A DNA stretch of 64,000 bases from Sipunculus nudus (lineage: Eukaryota; Annelida; Sipuncula; Golfingiida; Sipunculidae): assembly GCA_026874595.1 (NCBI GenBank), contig CM049306.1:74087642-74151641 (forward strand), given 5' to 3'. Shown in pieces: positions 24,412 to 35,020 of this stretch. Made by a program: the position numbers and the translations under genes. Below the pieces are notes generated by a model. The model saw only the letters and a list, made by a program, of their open reading frames with translations, had not been told where the DNA came from and did not search any database. Positions within the stretch are counted from its first letter, which is position 1. Each line of letters starts with the position of its first letter.

Positions 24412-25990
24412 GGTCAGTGACTGAAAAACATCAGGTCATTCATTTAAATGACGGAGAGCAGCCTCAGACACAGATCATGAGCAATGAAAACAACTTCAGC
24501 GGCTAACATTTTTTTTATTCAGTAAGTATTATGTATATTTTATGTTTCGTGCAGGTTTGAAACACGACAGCTGTAATTTGTTTAGCAAAGTAATAATAGT
24601 TAATTATATGACAGTCGCTCTACCAGTCATTTATTCTATTTACAAGATCGATGGACTCACCAAATTTCAAGACAAACCATCCAATCATCATGATATATAG
24701 ATAAGATAAATTTGTATGGATTACTTTTAGATTCAAGTGGGACAGTTACAGTGAAATCCAAAAATGTCAGTTGTATTTTCGAAGTAGCTGATTGGTGTTC
24801 TTTAAAAAAAATATTTCATAATATTTACTTAATGAGACATATTTGTTTTCAATTTTAAGATTAAAACATAATATTTATTCAACATTTTGGTACCCCTATT
24901 TTCCAAGGATATCCTATTGGGCCAGGTCCGTTGTCTCATGGTTAAGGGGATGAACGGTTTAAATCCTTATAAATAGTTACCTGCAGTAAAGGCCGAAGTT
25001 TTCCTTATATTCCTACTTCAGTTAAAAAATGTCCATATAACAAAACCGTGCGGGAGGTTATAGTGTATTTGTAGCTTTCAGCTCCCAAACATACGATAAA
25101 GCAAAATAACAAACATACCTGAATCTATAAAACCTAGTGTTTGTCTGTCGTTGCTTGCTCTTTTCTTGTCGTTTGACAACCGAGTTAATAATGATCCTAA
25201 ATTACATCATTTGGGCGTAATACTTTTTTCCACTTGATTAGCCAAGTGGGAAAAAGTGATGTTTTGCTAACGCACGACAAGTTTTCACCAGTGGCTTTTA
25301 CAGGTCAGCACAACACAAAGGCTTCATTAGCACAACAAAAAAGGCTTCATGTTCTTAATGAAACCAATCAAGCTGTCTAGAATATTTTAGTGTTTTTATT
25401 TAATATTTTTAAATTTAATATTTGCAGGATTTTTCATTTTTTTTATTAAAATCAAGGTGAAACAAAACAGGTTAAAGCTTGCAACTTTTATACACCCACA
25501 GAAAAAAGAATGTGTGTATAACTATGTCACAGAAACATTAAACATAAATCCCTAAAGCAGATGAAACAGGACAAAGATACGCTTTATATATATAAATCTA
25601 AACAACAGATAAAAAAGATAGAATTGGTTTAACAAATACACAAGAAAACCAAGCACACCAAACCACGCGCGAGCCAAAACCACCAAAACGCAATAAGAGT
25701 GTGTTTATATTTTTAGAAAATACAGTCTTTACGAGTGTTGTTTTTCATAATACGTTCAGAATCAATGAAATTCAGAATTTAGCAGTAAAATAATCAAATT
25801 ATGAGAATCACTGCACATACAGCTTATGACATTTTGAAAGACCACACTGACATTTTTTCACATTTAAAGCTGTCACACCAGAAAATAGTCGGAAACAAAA
25901 TAAGTACGTTTGTTGATAGTTATATGTCCGTAACCTGTGTTGTAATGTTAAAACGGCCGATCATCTATTGAATGTGTATGAGTGAAGGGT
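24412..25990. other. AT-rich spacer
   Basis: No gene or repeat recognised. This includes the upstream side of the minus-strand peptide gene, where I could not identify a first non-coding exon or promoter with confidence. Confidence 0.45.
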
Positions 25991-26326
25991 GTTAATCCAG
26001 ATTCCTAATAAATTCCTCTTCAATAGGCTTTCAAAATCGGGTTTAAAAGTGTAAAACCTTCAATTCAACAAATTCACTTATGAGGCACTATTAAGTCAGT
26101 TATGACACATAAAAACTGCAGCGAAACATTACAAGCACATAAGTTTGATGTCACCAACCACTAAAGTTTCATTTATCTAGTATAATAATCCTTGCGTATC
26201 GGGATTTTCATTCTGTTCAGTTTTCCCAGGCCCCCTGAAAATACCACAGCCCATAATCGTGCGAGGCACCATGTTATTTCTACAAGTGGTGCTTCATACT
26301 ACTCTGATTTCTGCAAGCATGAATAT

Positions 26327-26573
26327 AAATATAAACTTATTTATTTTACATGGATTGTACAAATACTTATTATAACTTATCGCGGCACTCTCTATGGCTC
26401 CGGTGATGGCGTTCTTTAGACTGCTGGGATGGAGAAAAAACCGGAGTACCCAGAGAAAACCACCGGCCTTGGACGGGCAACTACAACCCACTCTCATAGC
26501 CAGGTCGGGAATCGAACCCGGGTCGCCAGCGGAGATAGCCAAGCGTTTTACCACTCAGCTGTCCAGGCCCCTC
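26327..26573 (-). mobile_element. tRNA-derived SINE (copy A)
   Basis: On the minus strand a tRNA-like head has an A box (CAGCTGAGTGGTAA) and an exact B box (GGTTCGATTCC). A body follows (GAGAGTGGGTTGTAGTTGCC, CGTCCAAGGCCGG, AGAGAGTGCCGCGAT), then a tail (TTGTACAATCCATGTAAAAT, AAATAAGTTTATATT). The paralogous locus at about 30360-30380 is an empty site, which defines the insertion. It is not a functional tRNA gene. Confidence 0.9.
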
Positions 26574-27083
26574 TAAAATGAAAAAGCCGAAATGTCCCGC
26601 AGAACAAGACCTTGTACATTTACATTCATGTAAATATTAATGTGTCAGTACTGAATCCAGCAATGAAGATATCTGTCTAACAATCAGTTCCTAATCTTCT
26701 TATCGAAGCTACGTATACAATCACATATTCATATATTTATTTTCAGTGGAAGTTTGCTTCTTTTAGTAACAGGGGTCGTAATGAACTCTAGTGATAGATT
26801 AACAGTATACGTACTGGATTTACTACTTTTTTATCAGTTGCATTTTCGAAGTTTACTGGTATGCATCACCACTTCCATAAATAAACATGCAAATGTCTTT
26901 TATACTGCATTTCCGATATGGCATAATAAAGTTATCTTAGATAAGCCTTATGAAATCACCTCTTTTGAATCACCAATTCTACCATTATCTTACACAAACA
27001 TACATAACGCATTAGGTAACTGCTTTATTGACCGCAGATTTTATAGATGCACAGAATTGACGATTACTTGCACAGTTTTCCTT

Positions 27084-27164
27084 TTAGAAACGGTCTGTAG
27101 GATGTGCTTGCACGCAAAGCATAATAACGGCCAGGGCCAGAAGAGTTATACACAAACCTCTCAT
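27084..27164 (-). CDS. Signal-peptide mini-ORF (copy 1)
   Basis: A 26-codon frame: MRGLCITLLALAVIMLCVQA is a convincing signal peptide, then HPTDRF and a stop. The diverged copy at 29796 keeps the same signal sequence. An exon-like setting is suggested by TTTTCA[A/G]A before the ATG and a GTAAGT-type site (here GCAAGT) shortly after the stop. In this copy the acceptor AG is changed to AA. It could be the first exon of a secreted-peptide gene, or a relic of one. Confidence 0.35.
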   Translation of the reverse strand: MRGLCITLLALAVIMLCVQAHPTDRF

Positions 27165-27192
27165 CGCTAATCGTTTGAAAACAAAGGTAAAG

Positions 27193-29767
27193 AAAAAACT
27201 GTTGAAAGCAAAGGTTTTAAAAGCTGGTATTCCAGATCCACAGAAAAATAGTTTGAAATATTCAGACTTTTTGCGGTTCTTGTATTGGTCTCGGTGGTCA
27301 TAATCTGGTCCCGTTCCCTGGCTGGTGCAAATTAGTGTAGATCTTGATTTTGTCTCAACTTCGAAATTCAGGTTCACGTGACCTCAGCAAGATGACCTAT
27401 TTCGTAAGATTTATGCTTATAAAATTGATAATTCTATATATTTCTAACTCGAAGGGCTCTCTTATAGTATTCGAGTATACAAATAGCGACAAGACGAAAA
27501 CAGATTTGAATCCCTAACGTAGACAGTGCCTTTATATAGAAATATATGAATTACAGGACATAACTATAAAACAAATTTCAAAAGTAATGTAAAAAAAGCA
27601 CAGACCATTACAGACCGGAAACCACCAGGGTAAAATCGATTGGAATTCCTATAGACCAAGACAAAGACAGCCATGAACCTGGCTGTACTAGACCAACTGG
27701 GCAACTGTTTACAGAACATGCAACTTATTGCATTTGAGTATTACAAATACAAAGCAGGTTATATTTTCATGCAATTTGTTGCAGGGTGTCAGATGTTGCA
27801 AACAGGGTTGTTTGTTATTTTATTCCTTATATTATCTCTCTCAAGAAGGAACATATGATTCTTATAAATGATAATTATCCTTAGATTTTATATGGACGAA
27901 ATTAGCTGTGAAACGTGTGTTGTAATTTTATTCATATTATCAATTCATGTTACCTCTGTTTACATTGTCAATTCAGATTACCCAGTTTATATTTCTGTTA
28001 CGTATTACGATCATGACATAAAGGAACAGTTCCAGGTCCACTTGAAGAGGTTCACTTTGATACTTGAATTAGGAATCGTAAGTTTTAAAGTAATTTGCAC
28101 TTTAAATTTAGTATATTTGCATTTGCATTTAAATGCAGTGAACCTGAAAAGCCTGCATTTGCAATTAAATGCAATGTTGGTGTTTTGAATTTTCATTAAC
28201 ATTTGACAAAAATGCAATACATTTGCATTTGAAAAGCCAAATGTCAAATGTTAATACTTTAAAAATAAAAAGGAATATTGATTATTTAGCATTCTGTTAA
28301 AAGCCAATTAGTTCAATAACAACCTGTGCGAATATTTTACTACCCTTAGTTCAAATAATTATTTTCATTCTTGTATAAGAGTTGATAGAAGGAATATTTA
28401 TACACACATATATGTACCTTTGAATTTTGAAAAATATTGCTTGTTCGAATCACTCATGGATGTCAAGTGTAGTTCACATTTGTGATTTGTGCACTTGGAC
28501 AAATATTTATATACTTGTAGTTAATTCTATAAAAAAAAAACTCAATAAGTATAACAAAGTGTAACTAGATTACATTTGTAAATTTAAACATATTTTAATT
28601 CATAATTCTAAGCAAACGTTTTCAATTCCATGGGTAATTTATTTAGTCATGCCATGTACAAAATTATATCAGTGGCAAATAAAAATATACATACATACAG
28701 TACATTTAGACTGAAACATTTTCATTCAGATTTAAATTACCTAAAAATTATGCATTTGCATTTGAAAATATTTGAATGCATTTGCATTAAAATATGGAAT
28801 AAAGCATGATTGATCAATGGAACGTTTACGTCACGGCGTTTTCGATGGATACACAAATAATGTTAATCATCCATCCTCTATTAGCAGGCAAAATCGGCAA
28901 TATTCTTTTTAGGGGCAGCCAGGTTCTTTGAGGAACTGGGTAACTGATAGTTTACAATTTCTCTTTCTGAGTTTACACAAATTTATTATTAACTTTGATC
29001 CAATGGAATATGGCCGCTAAGATGGTCGCTAATCGAAACCTATAGGAAAATATTTCGCACTGGAAACATCAAAATAATCCTTCCATTTAGATATGAAGAA
29101 TAAAGAAATGAAGGTAAAAAATCATAAGGGTGCGTAGGAACCCTATTTTAATGCTTAACTACGTAGGCTGATATGATACATGCAAACCGCGGTACTGTGC
29201 TCGATGCTTGACAATACTAATAGGTATAAAATTATAAATGAACTTCGGATATTGATGTACATATAATTATATATGTAATATAAATGAGCGCGAGGAATTA
29301 GGACAGCTTGGACGGTTCACCGATGCTGAAAAAAAGGATCAGTGTCCGTACCACGCCCTGAGTGCGAAAATTCGAATACGTCTCGTTTTTAGGGCGTTCA
29401 GGAAAGGTGACGGGGCTGCAGTCACGACATACATTTCATTCACCAATTTTGCGTATATATATGAAATCCCTCGTACAGATAAAGAATACTGATGACTTGA
29501 TTTAAATGTTGTTGAAATTACCAGTTTTATACGTTTCAATTCTCCTGTTTGAGGTTTAAGGAAACATCTGGATGCATCTTGAAAGTAACACTGCCATAAT
29601 ACACTATTAGCAGATTCATTTTTTTAATGTTCCTATAATGTTATGTTAGTACCAGTTTCTTATAAATCTGCTTTAAATCAAGCCTGCTTAGATTTGAAAG
29701 AAATCATTTTGTGAACCACTATTTTAATGTAACAGTTAATTTAAACCTTTGCTTTCAACAGTATTTT
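27193..29767. other. Spacer of inverted duplication
   Basis: AT-rich, no convincing gene. It holds a cluster of ATTTGCAT octamers (28110-28240 and 28748-28790) and a perfect 14-bp inverted repeat at 28195-28255. Confidence 0.5.
28110..28255. repeat. ATTTGCAT cluster with perfect 14-bp inverted repeat
   Basis: At least five overlapping GCATTTGCAT or TTAAATGCA motifs. ATTAACATTTGACA (28195-28208) is exactly inverted by TGTCAAATGTTAAT (28242-28255), enclosing another ATTTGCAT. More copies occur at 28748-28790. It could be the end of a small element or a cluster of POU-type sites. Confidence 0.6.
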
Positions 29768-30702
29768 CATTACCTTTGTTTTCAGACCATTAGCGATGAG
29801 AGGTTTGTGTATAACTCGTCTGGCCCTGGCCGTTATTATGCTTTGCGTATAAGCACATCCTACAGACCGTTCCTGACAGGAAGGCTGCATGTGTAAGTAA
29901 TCGTCACTTCTTGTGCATGTATAAAATCTGCGGTCAATAAAGCAGAGTAACCTAATATGTCATGTATATTTGGTTGAGTTTGTGATTAATGAGACATTAT
30001 ATCATTAGGCTTATCTAAGATAAGTTTATTATGCCATATCGGAAATGCAGTATTAAAGACATTTGCATGTTTAAGGAAGCGGTAATACATTATATCCCCA
30101 TAAACTTCGAAAGTGAAGCTGATAAAAAAAAAATAATTAATCCAGGACGTATAGTGTAACTCTATCACTAGAGTACATTTCGTCCCCTGTTATTAAAAGA
30201 TACAAACTTCCACTGAAAATAAATTCATTAATATGTGATTGCGTACATAGCTTAAGAATAGGAACATATTGTCAGACATCTTCATTCCTGACATTCGGTA
30301 ATGACACATTAATATCTACATGAATATAAATGCACAAGGTCTGTTTCTGCGGGACATTTCGGCTGTCCCATTCTTGCAGAAATCAGAGGAGTATGAAGCA
30401 CCACATGTAGGCGTAACATGATGCCTCCAACAATTATGAGCTGTGATATTTCCAGGCGCTCAGGGAAAACTGAACAGAATGAAATTCCCGATACGGCCGG
30501 ATTATTAAACCAGGTAAATGAAACTTAAACGGTTGGTGACATCAAATTTATGTGCTTGTAATGTCTCGCTGCAGTTGCATGTAATGTTTAATTACTGACA
30601 AAATAGTGCCTCTTAAGTGAAGTTGTTGAACGTTTTATACACGTTTAAACCAGTTTTTGAAAGCCTATTGAAGAGGAATTTATTAGGAATCCGAATTAAC
30701 TT
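29768..30702 (+). repeat. Right arm of inverted duplication (empty SINE site)
   Basis: Inverted partner of 25991-27192. It lacks the SINE: the flanks CTGATTTCTGCAAG and CCGAAATGTCCCGC (as read on the minus strand) are separated by only about ten bases here. Confidence 0.85.
29796..29876 (+). pseudogene. Signal-peptide mini-ORF (copy 2, interrupted)
   Basis: Same frame as 27084-27164, but codon 19 is TAA instead of CAA, cutting the signal peptide after MLCV. The following codons keep the AHPTDR phrase and end at TGA. Unlike copy 1, the preceding TTTTCAG acceptor is intact and a consensus GTAAGT donor follows at about 29894. The two copies have lost complementary features. Confidence 0.45.
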
Positions 30703-30744
30703 GCAGAATACACCCAACACTTTTAACAACACTCCTAAAGCCTA

Positions 30745-30802
<58 letters not shown>

Positions 30803-31227
30803 CCCCCCCAAAAAAAAACTTTTATGAACGCTCCAAAGCCTATGCTTAATATCGTATAAATGCAAGTTCCGCGAGTTTGAAGACGCCGAAGGGAGAAGGG
30901 GTGGGATATATAAATGTATATAGGGTGGGAGGGGGTAATCTCCCTTACACGGTTTAGAAATTATTGAAAAGAAACATTGAATTTCCATTTTCAATGCAGT
31001 ATTTTTACCAATTTCCTTTTTCAATCATATGCTGCACCAAACAAACAATTACCAAATATTTAATATTGAATTTGCAAAATCATGTGCATGTGCAAAATAG
31101 ATGATATTTATATCGTAATATAGTTTTCTTCAAATCTGAATAAAACTTCAGATCCGTTACTGTTTTTTTTTTTAATTTTGCTCAAAACCATAGGCGTGCA
31201 AGGTGTGAAGCACGACAAAAATATAGG
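30703..31227. other. Spacer with (TA)n and C/G-rich tracts
   Basis: (TA)n at 30746-30800 is followed by CCCCCCCC and A-runs. No gene is seen. Confidence 0.6.
30746..30800. repeat. (TA)n microsatellite
   Basis: An uninterrupted AT run of about 55 bp. Confidence 0.97.
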
Positions 31228-31460
31228 CTTGGATAGTCGAGGGGTAAAACGCTCGGCTCTCTCCGCTGGGGGGCCCGGGTTCGATCCCAGGCGTGGCCAT
31301 GAGAGTGGGTTGTAGTTGCCCGTCCAAGGCCGGTCGGGTTCTCCGGTTTCATCCACCTCTGCAGTCTACCGAACGCCAAAATGTGAGCATAGAGAGTGCC
31401 GCGATTAGTTATAATAACTATTTGTACAATCCATGTAAAATAAATAAGTTTATATTTAGG
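31228..31460 (+). mobile_element. tRNA-derived SINE (copy B)
   Basis: Plus-strand copy of the same SINE. The A-box region is GGATAGTCGAGGGGTAAAAC and the B box GGTTCGATCCC. The body phrases GAGAGTGGGTTGTAGTTGCC and AGAGAGTGCCGCGATTAG and the tail TTGTACAATCCATGTAAAAT all match copy A in reverse complement. Confidence 0.9.
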
Positions 31461-32629
31461 CCTACTGAGAGGCAAAGTGTATACCATTTTCAAACTTACG
31501 CGACGTGCAAGTTGTTATTATTAAATAAAGATTACCATGAACAAACAATTTACATAAAGCTAACCTAAGTTCAGTCATATAAAATAACACATTGAGTAAT
31601 ACAAAAATATGTTATATTCCAAAGCAGACCTCTCTATAAGGATATCAGATTAAATACTTTGTATACAAGTATATTTCCTACCGTTCTCACTAAAATGAAT
31701 TGCATTATATTTAATGCCCTTACCTCTAAAAATTACACAAGAATGAACTATATCATTAAACACACTCAATTAAGAAATGAAGCCACAGTTGTTTTCACGT
31801 GCGGCATGTAGACTAAGAAGAAATACAATGGATTTCCATTCAAATTGATGGAATTTACGTCATTTTACAAAGAAAGGACACACTGACCTCAACCCTTGGG
31901 CCAAAAAGTTGGGGGGGGGGGGGGGCGTACTGAAGGCTGAAGTATATTACATAATGCTTTTAAAAACACCATTCTGTCCTATTTCTGTTCTCGCATTCCA
32001 CCTTACACTTAACAGAAGACAGTTCACCTCTGAAATAAACATGGGATTTCTCGAAGTTCTGTTAGGAATTTGCCTCTGCCATTAGGGTATATGCATTAAT
32101 TCCCGTTCGGGTATCCCATGACATTTGCAGGGCGCCGCCAGAATGGGCCAAGGAAGAATCGATTATATTTTGGTGTGGTCCTGGGTCATGATCGGGATCA
32201 AGAAAGGACTTTCAGGAATATTCTCAAATGTGCCTTATGCCTTTTTGAATAAATCAGTGAATGCAAATACTTGTTTGGCAACATATATGCACCAATGAAC
32301 CTCGGAATATGGGCCAATAAGTAAATGAAAACACGGGTTGCGGGAGTACCCAATTTTAAAGACCACCCACAGGGCGGAGACCTGCTTTCATGAAAATGCA
32401 TTTTTCCAGTTTTATATAATTCAAGCAAATATAGAGCTGCATTATATCAAACCAAATAACTCCATGTTAATTCATCTGGATATCACTAAAAATAAGAAAA
32501 TGCAGGTTAATATGGAACTTAAAAACACATACTAATCAAAAATTGATACCTTACATTGACAAATATAGCTAATATAGTCTGCTATAACGGGGATGTGTCC
32601 TCTTCACACCGAATGTTTCAATTCCCAAG
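31461..32629. other. AT-rich spacer
   Basis: It contains a poly-G run at about 31911-31925. No gene or larger repeat recognised. Confidence 0.5.
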
Positions 32630-33600
32630 GAATGCTGGATTTTGTATTCACAGGCCTTGAATATTATTATTAATTATATTTTACACGTTTCATTGCTCAT
32701 GCATTCGCAAATATCTTACAAATAAAGAGACCGTTGTAATTGTGCCCAGTTAGAGGATAGATCCCACACAAGGTTCTTAACACGAAAAAAAGGCAAAATA
32801 AAACTTGTCTGCGCAGGTTGATGTAGTACATAAAAACTCAGGTATTCAGTCGCTATTGTAGTTGGCGCTGTAGAATATAAAAAACGTGTAATTTCGAGTT
32901 CAACTCGGGCATCTACATACGAGATGAGAGCAAAAACTGAGGACACCTTTGAAGCGTTACTAATGTTGAAAACGGGTTATTCTCCATGCTAGATGTCTCC
33001 ATTCTGTTTAGTGCAAAACAGCCAAACTTTTTTCGTAGAGCGCGGGCGAGGGGTTTGCGGTCAATAAAAAGGCCAATAGATCCTTTTTTTGGCTCGGTAC
33101 ATTCAATTGAATTCTTCGCATGTCCCTTGACCTGTGTTGGGAATAATCTGTTAAACTGCACACATAAAAACATTATTTATTTAATATTTAAGAAGATTTA
33201 ACCAATTTGAAATGTGTGGGGAGAGGCCTATATATTTCAAAGGCTGGAATCTGCTCTAAAAACAAATAAAATCTCAATCTGGGAAAAAGGGTTAAACCAT
33301 CATCATGATCACTGAGATCAATACATGCTGGTGCACCAAGAGACCTGAAACTAACAAATCAAATACCAAACAAATGTAAATTTCAGTGTCATAGCTGGTT
33401 TCGAGGAGTCATAACAAAATTGCATCTGTCAAGCTTAGTGCTTCGAACGCATTATATGCAGTGTCTCTACGACATTTAACAATCTAATATTAATAATTTT
33501 ACTTGTATATATGCAAAACCGTATAATATACAGTGACATCTGGCAGATTGTGAACATATATATGCAGTGACCTTTGTTGGATTAACCACGTTTATGTATA
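32630..33600 (+). repeat. Diverged segmental duplication (copy 2)
   Basis: Partner of 14850-16640 with the same block order. Compared with copy 1, several hundred bases between blocks are missing or unalignable. Confidence 0.6.
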
Positions 33601-34171
33601 AACATCGCTTTTACATCATTGTCAGTACTTTTGTTTCAAGACCGACTATGTGTTATTATTCTACCTCTTCAACGTAGAATAAATAGTGTAAATCGTGTTT
33701 ACCAGTTTTATTTATAGGACATTCAAAAATTTAAAGAATTTTTTATTAAAAAAACTTTTTTCAGTGATTTGCTTGAAAATGTCTTAATGTATTAACGAAG
33801 TTTATACAAAGTTTAATATATTGTGTAAGTCACCAAAAGAATCTGTTTGAATAAGTAAAACCAAGTAATTATCTCTATGGTGCATAGAATACTTTGGGCG
33901 ACATGGAATAGCACTTGAGGGTCACTGTGGCAATATTTCTTCATGTTCAACGACCACACCTGTGGAAAAAGATACATGGCTCGGGACCCTGGTACATAAA
34001 ATCCTGGAATCTTCATTGATCTGTTAGATTTCAGAGCTGATGTAGGTAAAATTACCAGGAGGAACATCTTAAAAAATGTGCGAAGAATGCTTTCTACACA
34101 ACTATAGTGTCAGTCAAAATTAAATGATTTTTTCTTTTGCATAAAAACTATCACTCAAGAATCAAATAATC
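33601..34171. other. AT-rich spacer
   Basis: No gene supported; the minus-strand frame at 33813-34067 has no recognisable feature. Confidence 0.45.
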
Positions 34172-34500
34172 GGACAAGTGAAGTCACCGGCTTTTGGATC
34201 ATTGTATGGTATAAAAGCTGATGAGGCAAAAGACACAATAAACTGGGAACAAATCGATCTCGTTCTAAGTATCTTTATGGCAATAAACCAGTTTAAAGAT
34301 TCATAGAGTTTGTTGCCTGCGAAAACACAACAGGTGAAGAGATATGCGATAAGATTGTGGAATGCCTGAAAAATCTACAGCTGAAAATTGTAAACATAAA
34401 ATAGGGCGGATTATATGAGTGGCAAGCATAAAGGCTGTGCTAGTGGCTTTCAGAAATTTGCCCCAAGGTGTTATATAGTTCATTTACAACAAACTAATCC
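34172..34500 (+). pseudogene. hAT-like transposase relic, N-terminal/catalytic part
   Basis: Three frame fragments in order resemble the hAT-type transposases found in ZMYM1-like proteins. KSPAFGSLYGIKADEAKD matches the region of the first catalytic Asp (ADE). FIEFVACENTTGEEICDKI and VECLKNLQLKIVNI match the following helical block. MSGKHKGCASGFQKFAPRCY matches the conserved G.AS..GK.KG..S block. Stops and frame changes separate the fragments. The expected downstream part of such a protein is found at 37950-38434, beyond an inserted Harbinger element. Confidence 0.6.
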
Positions 34501-35020
34501 CCGCTCGAATAGCAGCAACACTCGAGACACTATTTTTATTACCGAACTACTTTCTTTATTCTTTTACAATTTCAGTGCGCCGCCTCGACCATCGACCTTG
34601 ACCTTAGCCGTTAACAATACAAACATAACAAAATAGTTCCATTATGTAAGGCTCTCTGCACGCACTGCGCCTCCCATGATTTAAACCTGGCACTCTCTAA
34701 ATCATGCACTGTACCCGATGAATCCAAACCACGCTTTCTGCAATCAAGCCGCTGGGAATTTTTTTTCGGTATCGGCCAAAACGTACTCGGGAACCTTTAC
34801 GATATTCTTACGTTTTTAATATGCTTACTGCGATCATTTTACGCTGTATCACGTCAATCTTACGATTGATTTACGTGTGTACTACGTGTTTCGCGATCGT
34901 AGGACGCTCAGTACGTTTTTTGTGCGTCTTTTGTACGACTCAAGTAGCGGGTATATATATAAACCCAGGGTGTTTTGAGTAGCTTTCATTTCCATTCTGA
35001 CTTCAGGTTTTTGGCAATAA

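Larger units (their letters stand above)
25991..27192 (-). repeat. Left arm of inverted duplication (carries a SINE)
   Basis: Reverse-complement match to 29768-30702 along its length, with substitutions and small indels. Landmarks are AATTCCTCTTCAATAGGCTT (26010), TGATGTCACCAACC, CAAATGTCTTTAATACTGCA-like at 26889, and the signal-peptide exon at 27084-27164. The left arm is longer because of a SINE at about 26327-26573 that the right arm lacks. Confidence 0.85.

Noticed and set aside
23836-24420. 194-codon plus-strand frame
   Set aside because: It is antisense to the minus-strand frame with a clear signal peptide and splice sites; the plus translation has no recognisable feature and its length follows from the GC-rich coding strand opposite.
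26327-26573. A tRNA gene
   Set aside because: A and B boxes are present, but the acceptor and anticodon arms do not form and the sequence continues into a SINE body and tail; the same holds at 31228 and 61428.
26754-27170. 138-codon plus-strand frame in the left duplication arm
   Set aside because: The frame is not kept in the paralogous right arm and is antisense to the signal-peptide exon.
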